Of a stretch of 64,000 nucleotides of DNA, positions 25,699 to 34,602 are shown piece after piece (the first letter of the stretch is position 1; every line of letters begins with the position of its first letter). The stretch comes from Actinomadura livida. Its GTDB lineage: Bacteria; Actinomycetota; Actinomycetes; Streptosporangiales; Streptosporangiaceae. The stretch spans positions 556,021 to 620,020 of the forward strand of contig NZ_BMRO01000001.1 of NCBI RefSeq assembly GCF_014648675.1, read 5' to 3'. The position numbers and the translations under genes are program-made. The notes beneath the pieces are model-generated. The model saw only the letters and a program-made list of their open reading frames with translations. It made no database searches and was not told the origin of the DNA.

Positions 25699-27675
25699 AT
25701 GCAGGAGCTGCGCCTCGTCGCGGTCAGCGAGGACGGTACGTACCTCGTCCTGGCGACCGCGGGCCGGGGCACCCGGTTCACCCTGCCCGTCGACGACCGG
25801 CTCCGCGCGGCGGTCCGTGGGCACTTCTCCCGCCTCGGCCAGTTCGAGATCGAAGTGGAGAGTCCCTTGCGCCCCAAGGAGATCCAGGCCCGGATCCGGT
25901 CCGGCGAGACCGCCGAAGAGATCGCGGAGTCGGCGGGCATCCCGGTCGAACGCGTCCGCTGGTTCGAGGGCCCGGTCCTGCAGGAACGCGAGTACATGGC
26001 CCAGCAGGCGCAGCGCGTCGCGGTCCGCCGGCCCGGCGAGTCCGCCCCCGGCCCGCCCCTCGGGGAGACCGTCGAGGAGCGGCTCGGCCGCGGCGGCGTC
26101 GACCTCGACGAGGTCGAGTGGGACTCCTGGAAGTGCGAGGACGGCACCTGGCGCGTCCGCCTGTCCTTCTTCGACGACGGCCGCCCGCACGCCGCCGAGT
26201 GGACGTTCGACCCGCGCCGCCGGCACGTCTTCCCGCTGGACGAGATCGCCGCCCGCCTGACCGCCGTGGAGTGGGACGACGACGCGCTCTCCGACACCGT
26301 CACGCCGCTCGTCCCCCGCCGTCCCGCCATGAAGGTCGTCTCCAGCGACCGCGACCCGGCCGCCCGGGGCCTGCCCGGCGAGCCCGGCGCCCACGGCCGG
26401 CTCCGCCCCGCCGAGCCGCGCGAGTACCCGGCGGAGCCCCCTCGCATGGCGGAGCCCCGCCCCTTCCGCGAGACCTCCCCCGAGGGCGGCGGCATCGGCA
26501 GGGCCCCCGCCCAGAGCACCACCGAGCCGGGCCGGTTCCAGGACGCGCCCCGGCGGCGCGGGACCGCACCGATCCGCGAAGCCGGCGAGGCCCGCACCGC
26601 GCACATCCGCGAGACGGCGGAGACCGACCGCTTCACCGACAAGACCCAGGCCCCTGAGGACGTCCGCGAGGAGTCCGGCTTCGACACCCTGACCGACGAC
26701 CGCGAGACCCCCGCGACCGCCGAGGTGCGCACCACCGGCCGCGACGCGTCCGAAGAGCGCGAGGCCGCCATGCAGGCGGAGGCGCCCGAGGCTGAGACCG
26801 AGCGCGGAACCACCCAGACCCGGGAGGACGACGAGCCGCGCGACACCGCAGAGGCGGACGTCGTCGAGACGGATCTTGCCGAGGACGAGGCCGAAGAACA
26901 GGACACCGCCGACACGCGCGAGACCGGCCGTTCCGAGGACGAGGCCGAGGACGAGGACGACGAGGTCACGCGTCCCGGCGAAGCGAACGAAACGCACGCG
27001 CCCGAAACCGACCCGGCCCCGGAGACGACCGACGACCGCGAAACGGCCGACGCCGGCGAGACCGCCGCGGCGGAGCGCCTGGCGGACGCGTCCCCCGACC
27101 GGGAGACCGCCGAAGCGCAGACCACGGGCCGCGACACGTCCGAAGAGCGCGCCGGGGAGACCGAGCCGGCCGACACCGCCCGCACCGACGAATCGCCCGC
27201 CGCGCCGGACGAGCGCGCGGCGTCCCGGCTCGCCGAGACCCCCGCACGACGGGCCGCCCGGCTCCGGGCCGCCGCCGAGGCGGCGGAGGCAGAGGCCGTG
27301 GAGGCAGAGGCCGTGGAGGCAGAGGAGGCCGAGGCGGAGGAGGCTTCGGCCGACGTCGCGGCGCCGGAGCCCGAGGCCGCCGCACCGGCCCGCAAGAGCG
27401 GGCCCGGCGGGGAGGAGAAGCCCGCGCGGGAGAGCAAGCCGGCGGCGCAGCGGCCGGGGCAGCGGCAGCCCGCGCGGACGCCCGCGAAGAAGAAGCCGGC
27501 CGCCCGTCCCACCATGCCCGCCGCGCAGGACAAGCCGGCGACGCCCGCGCCCGCGGCGGCCGCGAACAGCGAGCCCGCGGCGCAGCGGCCCGCGCGGCGC
27601 CGCAAGGCCAAGGGCAAGCGCGCCTCCGTGCCGTCCTGGGACGAGATCATGTTCGGTGCGCGCCGCCCCGAATAG
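25699..27675 (+). CDS. sepH: Septation protein SepH with an expanded acidic linker
   Basis: SepH is the actinobacterial activator of FtsZ assembly. The N-terminal DUF3071/helix-turn-helix domain is residues 1-215 (MQELRLVAVSEDGTYLVL; TAEEIAESAGIPVERVRWFEGP), and the conserved extreme C-terminal motif is SVPSWDEIMFG. Between them lie about 430 disordered residues, first Arg/Glu/Pro-rich, then very acidic with many (E/R)DTAE-like runs, then Ala/Lys/Pro-rich. At 658 residues it is much longer than the 300-400 I know for Streptomyces and mycobacterial SepH. The ATG at 25699 has GGAAGGAC upstream and begins exactly at the family N-terminus. Confidence 0.93.
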   Translation: MQELRLVAVSEDGTYLVLATAGRGTRFTLPVDDRLRAAVRGHFSRLGQFEIEVESPLRPKEIQARIRSGETAEEIAESAGIPVERVRWFEGPVLQEREYMAQQAQRVAVRRPGESAPGPPLGETVEERLGRGGVDLDEVEWDSWKCEDGTWRVRLSFFDDGRPHAAEWTFDPRRRHVFPLDEIAARLTAVEWDDDALSDTVTPLVPRRPAMKVVSSDRDPAARGLPGEPGAHGRLRPAEPREYPAEPPRMAEPRPFRETSPEGGGIGRAPAQSTTEPGRFQDAPRRRGTAPIREAGEARTAHIRETAETDRFTDKTQAPEDVREESGFDTLTDDRETPATAEVRTTGRDASEEREAAMQAEAPEAETERGTTQTREDDEPRDTAEADVVETDLAEDEAEEQDTADTRETGRSEDEAEDEDDEVTRPGEANETHAPETDPAPETTDDRETADAGETAAAERLADASPDRETAEAQTTGRDTSEERAGETEPADTARTDESPAAPDERAASRLAETPARRAARLRAAAEAAEAEAVEAEAVEAEEAEAEEASADVAAPEPEAAAPARKSGPGGEEKPARESKPAAQRPGQRQPARTPAKKKPAARPTMPAAQDKPATPAPAAAANSEPAAQRPARRRKAKGKRASVPSWDEIMFGARRPE

Positions 27676-27679
27676 GGCG

Positions 27680-29260
27680 TCAGTCCTCGGGCGGGGTCTC
27701 CAGGAACGGCGTCACCCAGTCGGGCGTGATGCCGGCGGCGAGGGCGACGGCGTCCCCTTCGGCCATGTCGATGGCGGAGTAGCCCCCGTCGCCCGCGCCG
27801 ACCGCCGCGACGAGGGTGGCGAGGCCGAGCCTGCGCTGGAAGACGGTCCGCCGGATGCGCCAGCCGACGATGGCGGTGTGCTCCACGACGGCCTGGCGGC
27901 GGCGCAGGGACCCTGACCGGACGCTGAGCCGGTCCCCGTCGGTGACATGGCCGAGCTGCCGGTACCGGTCCAGCCCGAGCGGTACGGCCAGGACGGCGAG
28001 GACGCCGAACACGTAGGCGGCCCACGGCTGCCCGGTCGCGACGGCGAGGACGGCGAAGGCGGCCGGGAGCCCCACCGCGCGGGTGACACGCCGGCTCCGG
28101 GCCGCCGGAGGATGCGCGACGAGCGGGCCGGGGACGGCGCCGATCACGCGGGCGGCGAGGGCCTCGGCGACCGGGCGCGGGGCGGCGGGCAGGAGGCGCC
28201 CGCGGTGCGCGGCGTCCCCGAGCCCGGTGATCAGCGCACCGAGCCGGGTCACTCCGGCGGCGCGCTCGAAGGGATTGTCGGCGAGCTCGACGCCGCGCAG
28301 CCGCCGCAGTTCGAGCGAGACGCTCCGGCGGGTGACCAGGCCGCGCTCGACGGCGAGCGACCCGTCCCGCTGGTGGACGGTGAAGTCCCAGTTGAACAGC
28401 ATGAAGACGAACACCGACATGACCGGCATGGCGAGCAGGACGAGGATCGCCAGCGCGACGACGAGGGCGGTGGACAGGCCGACCACGTCGTGGCCGACGC
28501 TCTCCACCCGCTCCCGCGTGATGAGGCCGAGGTCGTCGCCGAGGTTGTAGATCGTGCCGAGGAGGGAGCCCGCCACCGCGAAGGGCGTGAACAGGTAGGC
28601 GCCGCTCAGCGGCGCGTACGCGTACCAGCGCCGCCGCATCCGGGCGAGGACGCGGCGCGGCGGGGCCGGGGCGTCCCGCGAGAGCAGGACGCGGCGCAGC
28701 CGTTCGGCCTCCTGGAGGGAGACCGCGTTCAGCGCGCCCTCTCCGCCGTCCGCGCCGGCGTCGATGTGGACGACCGCCAGGCCGAGCAACCGGTGCGGGA
28801 GGGACGCGCTGATGTCCACCCCCCGGATCCGGTCGCGCGGGATGCTCTTGACCGACCGCCCGATGAGCGCCCGCCTGAGCTCGATCCGGTCGTCGAACAG
28901 CACGTAGGTGAACGTCAGCCAGCCGGCCACGTGGAAGAGCAGGCCGAACGACAGCCCGGCGAGCGCGAAGTAGAACGCCGTGGACAGGCCGCCGACCATG
29001 AGGCCCGTCGCACCGGCGGCGACCAGGGCGAGGAGTTCGCGGACGGCCCCGACGACGAACGTCAGCGGATGCAGCCGCTGGCCGCGCGGCCGCTCCTTCC
29101 GCGGACGCACCACGTCCGGCTCGGGGTCCGCGCCATCGCGCTCCGCCCCGCCGCACTCGGCACCACCGCGGTCGGCGCCGCCGGCGGGGCGGTCCCCCGC
29201 GGCCGAAGGGCCGGCGTACGGGCGGATCGCGCGGCCCCGCTCGCCGCTTCCCGTGGTCAC
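27680..29260 (-). CDS. YdbT-like membrane protein with bacterial PH domains
   Basis: 526 residues. A charged N-terminus is followed by repeated units of two membrane helices plus a bPH2 domain: typical PH-like stretches are LFDDRIELRRALIGR, IPRDRIRGVDIS, VERGLVTRRSVSLELRRLRGVEL and VRSGSLRRRQAVVEHTAIVGW. Three PH-like units are likely. The GTG start at 29260 overlaps the stop of the smaller PH gene (GTGA), matching the ydbS-ydbT pair of Bacillus, which affects resistance to bacteriocins and membrane stress. A catalytic activity is not expected. Confidence 0.88.
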   Translation of the reverse strand: MTTGSGERGRAIRPYAGPSAAGDRPAGGADRGGAECGGAERDGADPEPDVVRPRKERPRGQRLHPLTFVVGAVRELLALVAAGATGLMVGGLSTAFYFALAGLSFGLLFHVAGWLTFTYVLFDDRIELRRALIGRSVKSIPRDRIRGVDISASLPHRLLGLAVVHIDAGADGGEGALNAVSLQEAERLRRVLLSRDAPAPPRRVLARMRRRWYAYAPLSGAYLFTPFAVAGSLLGTIYNLGDDLGLITRERVESVGHDVVGLSTALVVALAILVLLAMPVMSVFVFMLFNWDFTVHQRDGSLAVERGLVTRRSVSLELRRLRGVELADNPFERAAGVTRLGALITGLGDAAHRGRLLPAAPRPVAEALAARVIGAVPGPLVAHPPAARSRRVTRAVGLPAAFAVLAVATGQPWAAYVFGVLAVLAVPLGLDRYRQLGHVTDGDRLSVRSGSLRRRQAVVEHTAIVGWRIRRTVFQRRLGLATLVAAVGAGDGGYSAIDMAEGDAVALAAGITPDWVTPFLETPPED

Positions 29261-29817
29261 GTCGCGTCGTCGCGCAGGTCGTGGGCGCGGTGCGCGAGGT
29301 CCTCGGCGAGGCGGGTCGCCACGCCCACCGGCAGCCCGGAGACCTCGGAGGACCCCGCGTGGGACGCGGTGTTGACCTCGATGGTCGCCAGCCCCAGCAT
29401 CCGCTCGATCCAGCCCTGCTGGGTGTCGACGGTCTGGATGCGGCCGACGGGGACCAGCAGCCATTCGCGGCTGAACCAGCCCGTGCGCGTGTAGACGACG
29501 TCGGCGCTGACCTCCCAGCGGTGGACGCGGTAGCGCCAGACGGGCGCGACCGTCACCATCAGCAGCCCCGCGGCGCCGACGGCGTAGGGCAGCCAGCCGA
29601 TCCGGCCCGACAGCCACCCGGGCACGCCGTCCCAGCCGGAGTCGCCCACCCAGGCCGCCACACCGAGGGCGAGCCCGAACGCGAGGCCCCACACCAGCAG
29701 GTACTCGATCGCCCAGTGCGCGATCGCGCGGGCCGACACCCGGTGTTCGGGCGGCCGCAGCCGCGGCGGGTGCGGCCCCCCGCCGTCCTTGTGGTGACTG
29801 CGCCGCACCGACGTCAC
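29257..29817 (-). CDS. YdbS-like PH domain membrane protein
   Basis: 186 residues: basic N-terminus, two membrane helices (about 33-55 and 75-95), then one bPH2 domain (about 97-165) with VVYTRTGWFSREWLLVPVGR and VDTQQGWIERMLGLATIEV, the classic signature. It is the first gene of the ydbST-like pair; its stop overlaps the start of the larger partner, so the two probably make a membrane complex. Start GTG at 29817. Confidence 0.88.
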   Translation of the reverse strand: MTSVRRSHHKDGGGPHPPRLRPPEHRVSARAIAHWAIEYLLVWGLAFGLALGVAAWVGDSGWDGVPGWLSGRIGWLPYAVGAAGLLMVTVAPVWRYRVHRWEVSADVVYTRTGWFSREWLLVPVGRIQTVDTQQGWIERMLGLATIEVNTASHAGSSEVSGLPVGVATRLAEDLAHRAHDLRDDAT

Positions 29818-30071
29818 ACCGCGAGTCTAGAACGCCGGAGGCCCCCTCCCGCCGGTTCGCCGCCCGCGAACCGCCGGATGTGGGCACAATCGCGCGGGCA
29901 TCAGCGTTCTGTCAGAGGGTCATGCGATGTTGGGGGGACGCTCCGGCACCCCCGCAGAGCCCCGCTGGGCGGCGGAAAAACTGGATGCATCCGAGCCGGA
30001 CACCACATATTTTCGGCAGATCCGTCTCGACCGGGACGGTGACGTCCGGCGACACGATCTCAGGAGATCAC

Positions 30072-31060
<989 letters not shown>

Positions 31061-31064
<4 letters not shown>

Positions 31065-31870
31065 GCACCGCGACGTTCGCACCGCAGGACCTCGCCAAGC
31101 GGGTCGCGCCCGGCACCGCCCTGCGCAACACCGCCACGCTGGCCTGGCGCAACCTGGTCCAGATCAAGCACAACCCGATGGAGCTGCTGGACCTGTCCAT
31201 CCAGCCCATCATGTTCGTGCTGCTGTTCGCGTACGTGTTCGGCCCGGCGATGTCGGGCAGCGTCGACGCCTACCTGCCGGTCGTCATCCCCGGCATCATC
31301 GCGCAGAACGCCCTGTTCGCCGGGATGAGCACCGGGTTCGGCCTCAACACCGACATCACCAAGGGCGTCTTCGACCGGTTCCGGAGCCTGCCGATCGCGC
31401 GCAGCGCCCCGCTCGCCGGACGGATCATCGCCGACACCGCCAAGCAGGCGTGGTCGATGATGATCCTGCTGGTGGTCGGCTTCATCATCGGCTTCCGCAT
31501 CGAGACGAACGTCCTCGCCATGTTCGCCGCGTTCGCGCTGCTGCTGGCCTTCGCCGTCCTGTTCTCCTGGACGTCGGTCTACATCGCGATGAAGGTGAAC
31601 GAGCCGGAGAAGGTGCAGATCTTCGGGTTCGTGGTGATCTTCCCGTTGAGCTTCATGAGCACCGCGTTCATCCCGAACACGGACGGCATCCCCTCCGGGC
31701 TCGCGTTCGTCATGGACAACAGCCCGGTGACGCACCTGGTGGAGGCGATGCGCGGCCTCCTGGTCGGCGGCCCCGTCTTCGAGCACGCGGTCACGGCCCT
31801 GATCTGGGGGATCGGCTTCTCGCTGATCTTCGCCCCGCTCTCGCTGCGGGCGTTCAAGAAGCGCGCCTGA
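31061..31870 (+). CDS. DrrB-type ABC-2 permease
   Basis: 269 residues, six predicted membrane helices of the ABC-2 family. The conserved N-terminal RNLVQIKHNPMELLDLSIQP amphipathic segment and the central FDRFRSLPIARSAPLAGRI loop match DrrB/daunorubicin-type permeases. It forms the channel for the preceding ATPase and is translated from a GTG inside its stop codon. A strong hairpin terminator follows 44 bases after the stop. Confidence 0.93.
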
Positions 31871-31913
31871 TCCATCGGAGTCCATCGGCTCGGTCCTGCC
31901 GCGCAGGATGCCG

Positions 31914-31948
31914 AATGCCCCGGCGGTCGCGGGCACCGCCGGGGCATT
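31914..31948. terminator. Bidirectional hairpin terminator
   Basis: A perfect 14-bp stem (AATGCCCCGGCGGT/ACCGCCGGGGCATT) with a seven-base loop lies between the convergent DrrB-like and ndh genes. The A/T ends of the stem give short T tracts on both strands. Confidence 0.85.
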
Positions 31949-31970
31949 GGTCTCGGTTCGGTCGGACGGG

Positions 31971-33356
31971 TCAGGCGGCGGGTTCCCTGGCCTGGTCGGC
32001 CGCCCGCTCCTTGGGGCGGACGTCGTCGAGGGCGGCGAGCTGGAAGTCGGCGCGCGGCTGCTCGATGGTGGCGAGGGAGACGGTCTCGCGCTTGAGGAAC
32101 AGGGCGAGTGTCCAGTCCGCCACGACGCGCAGCTTGCGGTTGAAGGTCGGGACCTTCGCGCCGTGGTAGGTGCGGTGCATGAACCAGGCGGGCCAGCCCT
32201 TGACCTTGAACCCGTAGGTCTGGGCGACGCCCTTGTGCAGGCCGAGCCCGGCGACCGCGCCGACGTTGCTGTGCACGTAGGGCTTGAGGGTCTTCCCGCG
32301 CAGCGAGCGGACGATGTTGTCGCCGAGGAGCTTGGCCTGGCGGACGGCGTGCTGCGCGTTCGGCGGGCAGTACATGCCCTCCTGCGTCAGGTCCGGGATG
32401 GCGGCGTTGTCACCGGCGGTGAACGCCCGCACCAGGCCCTCGATGGTCAGGTACTCGGTGCCCTTGACGCGGCCCTTCTCGTCCACGGGCAGGCCGCCCC
32501 GCCGGACGACGGGCGCCGCCTTCACGCCCGCGTTCCACACCAGCGTCCCGGCCTGGAAGGAGCTGCCGTCCGACAGCTCGATCCGCCCGTCCACGGCCGA
32601 CTCCAGCAGCGTGTTCATCTTGACGTCGATACCGCGGCCGCGGAGCTGCTCGGCGGTCCACTTGCCCATGTCGGGGCCGACCTCGGGCAGGATGCGCCCG
32701 GCGGCCTCGACGAGGATGAACCGCAGGTCCTGCGGGGTGACCTTGCGCATGTACTTCGTGGCGTCGCGGGTCATGTCCTCGAGTTCGGCGACCGCCTCGA
32801 CGCCGGCGAACCCGCCGCCGACGAACACGAAGGTGAGGGCCTTGCGGCGCAGCTCGGCGTCGTCGGTGGACTCGGCGATCTCCAGCTGCTCCAGCACGTG
32901 GTTGCGCAGGTGGATGGCCTCGCCGACGGTCTTGAGGCTGATTCCGTGCTCGGCGAGCCCGGGGATCGGCAGCAGCCGCGGCACCGCGCCCGCGGCCATC
33001 ACGAGGTAGTCGTAGGAGATCCGCTCCGGCGGCCCGGCGAGCGGCTGGACGATCGCCCACCCCTCGTCGTGGTTCAGCTCGGTGACCCGGGCCTTGCGCA
33101 CGGTGCACTTGGGCAGGACGCGGCGGAGCGGGACGACGACGTGCCGCGGGGAGATGTTCCCGGCGGCGGCCTCCGGGAGGAACGGCTGGTACGTCATGTA
33201 CGAGTTCGGGTCCACGATGGTGACCCTGACCTCGCCCCGCCTGAGCTCGCGTCTGAGCTTCTTCTGCAGGCGCAACGCGGTGTACATGCCCACATAGCCG
33301 CCACCCACGATGAGGATGTGGGGAGCGCCAGGGCTCTCCTGGGCGATCCTGGCCAT
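31971..33356 (-). CDS. ndh: Type II NADH:quinone dehydrogenase (NDH-2)
   Basis: 461-residue membrane-bound flavoprotein that oxidises NADH and reduces menaquinone without pumping protons. Two dinucleotide-binding folds are visible: FAD motif ILIVGGGYVGMYTAL near residue 14 and NADH motif FVFVGGGFAGVEAVAEL near residue 165. The FAD-contact AGDNAAIPD follows, then a C-terminal amphipathic membrane region. ATG at 33356 has GGAGG five bases away. A perfect Rex-type operator lies 25-44 bases upstream, so transcription should follow the NADH/NAD ratio, in line with ndh being a known Rex target in Streptomyces. Confidence 0.95.
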   Translation of the reverse strand: MARIAQESPGAPHILIVGGGYVGMYTALRLQKKLRRELRRGEVRVTIVDPNSYMTYQPFLPEAAAGNISPRHVVVPLRRVLPKCTVRKARVTELNHDEGWAIVQPLAGPPERISYDYLVMAAGAVPRLLPIPGLAEHGISLKTVGEAIHLRNHVLEQLEIAESTDDAELRRKALTFVFVGGGFAGVEAVAELEDMTRDATKYMRKVTPQDLRFILVEAAGRILPEVGPDMGKWTAEQLRGRGIDVKMNTLLESAVDGRIELSDGSSFQAGTLVWNAGVKAAPVVRRGGLPVDEKGRVKGTEYLTIEGLVRAFTAGDNAAIPDLTQEGMYCPPNAQHAVRQAKLLGDNIVRSLRGKTLKPYVHSNVGAVAGLGLHKGVAQTYGFKVKGWPAWFMHRTYHGAKVPTFNRKLRVVADWTLALFLKRETVSLATIEQPRADFQLAALDDVRPKERAADQAREPAA

Positions 33357-33380
33357 TGCGGCCTCCAATGTCACGGTCGG

Positions 33381-33400
33381 CTTGTGAAGACATTCACAAG
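33381..33400 (-). promoter_or_regulatory. Rex operator (ROP) upstream of ndh
   Basis: Perfect palindrome CTTGTGAA-GACA-TTCACAAG. The Streptomyces Rex operator is TGTGAA, four bases, TTCACA, and this site matches both half-sites and the spacing. Rex binds DNA when NADH is low and lets go when NADH rises, so NDH-2 would be induced by NADH build-up. Confidence 0.88.
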
Positions 33401-33559
33401 CTAGCCGATGGAACGTGCTTGGCACCAATCAATAACCAGGGAAGAACAGCAGATCTTCCCGTCCTGGCAAAGCAGGACGCCGATACGGCTGTGAAACCCG
33501 CCACTCCTTCCCAAAAACTGGCATGGACCGGGGCAGAACACGCATGATCAAGGTCACAG

Positions 33560-33581
33560 CGCCCCTCCGGCCGGAGGGGCG
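33560..33581. repeat. Perfect 22-bp palindrome CGCCCCTCCGG/CCGGAGGGGCG
   Basis: The arms meet with no loop, so in RNA it would form a short hairpin with strain and in DNA a small cruciform or a dimer-binding site. It lies 166 bases upstream of the PEBP lipoprotein gene. Role unknown. Confidence 0.6.
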
Positions 33582-33746
33582 TCCCGCGGTGGAGGGAAAG
33601 GCCCGTTCCAGTCCCGGCGAAGCCCTAGTGTTGGGGCCGAATCGTTGGGGCCTACGAGGAAGGGGCGCCGGCGGGCGGGGCGCATGCGGCCGAGATGACG
33701 GCGATCCGGCGGCGCGCCGCGTACGATCTCGCCCGGGAGCGTATCG

Positions 33747-34325
33747 ATGATGAGCAGACACCGGCGTCCGATCACGGCCGCGGCGGGCGCCCTCGCGGTC
33801 GCCGCCTCCGTCGGCGGCTGCGGCCTGTTCGGCCAGCCGGAGAACAAGAGCGCCGAACTTTCCGAGTGGTTCACCGTGACCAGCCCGGTGTTCCGCGATG
33901 GGCAGGACTTGCCCCCGCGGTACGGCTGCACGACGTACCCTGGCGGGCAGGGAAAGACCCCACCGCTCCGGTGGTCGGGCACGCCGAACGGGACGCGGTC
34001 GTACGCGATCGTCGTGGACGACCCGGACGCGTCGGGCGGCGCCCGCGTCCACTGGGTGATCGCGGGCATCGGCGGGACGGTGAACGAACTCGTCGAGGAC
34101 GCCCGGCTGGACAGGACCGTCGAAGGGTTGACCACAGAAGACAAGGCGGGCTACGCGCCGCCGTGCCCGCCCAAGGGAGAACGGCACCGGTACCGGTTCA
34201 CGATCTACGCGCTGGACCACCCGGAACCGTTCGCCGACGGCGCCGCACTGAAGGACTCGCTCCCCGCCATCGCCCGGCACACGATCGGACGGGGCAGGAT
34301 CATCGGGAACTTCGGCGGCAACTAG
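33747..34325 (+). CDS. PEBP (YbhB/YbcL-type) lipoprotein
   Basis: 192 residues. A lipoprotein signal peptide (RRPITAAAGALAVAASVGGC) puts the lipid-anchored Cys near residue 25 and the mature protein on the outer face of the membrane. The remainder is a phosphatidylethanolamine-binding/Raf-kinase-inhibitor-like fold: TPPLRWSGTPNGTRSYAIVVDDPDA and HWVIAGI are the signature segments, and GERHRYRFTIYALD ends the ligand pocket. The function of bacterial PEBPs is poorly known; binding of small anions or lipids is likely. Two ATGs in a row at 33747, with GGGAG eight bases upstream. Confidence 0.9.
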   Translation: MMSRHRRPITAAAGALAVAASVGGCGLFGQPENKSAELSEWFTVTSPVFRDGQDLPPRYGCTTYPGGQGKTPPLRWSGTPNGTRSYAIVVDDPDASGGARVHWVIAGIGGTVNELVEDARLDRTVEGLTTEDKAGYAPPCPPKGERHRYRFTIYALDHPEPFADGAALKDSLPAIARHTIGRGRIIGNFGGN

Positions 34326-34602
34326 GCGCGTTGACCGTGGAGCCTGAGGGCCCAGGGTCAGGGCGGACCCCACCGGGGGGCTGAGCCGACAGGGGCGTAC
34401 CGACGGGCGGGATTGGCCGATCGGGACGTGCCGTGCGAGGGTGAATGTGCGCGATGGGTGTGACAACGGTCATAGCGGTCGGTCAGAATCGGGCTAGACC
34501 GAGGCGGCGGCGACCAGAGCAGCACCGGTCGCCTGCGACAATCGGGACGGACTCGCGGTCCGCGCCAGGGACTCTCACCGGGCCAAGGCATTGGGTGGTG
34601 GC

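Larger units (their letters stand above)
33357..33746. other. 390-bp divergent region between ndh and the PEBP lipoprotein gene
   Basis: It holds the Rex site next to ndh, an AT-richer stretch at about 33410-33545 that may hold the ndh promoter, a perfect 22-bp palindrome at 33560-33581, and the promoter and ribosome site of the lipoprotein gene. No convincing ORF is present. Confidence 0.5.

Noticed and set aside
25674-29156. 1160-residue minus-strand ORF
   Set aside because: It is antisense to sepH and partly in another frame of the PH-domain genes; its Ser/Arg-rich translation is typical of GC-rich shadow frames.
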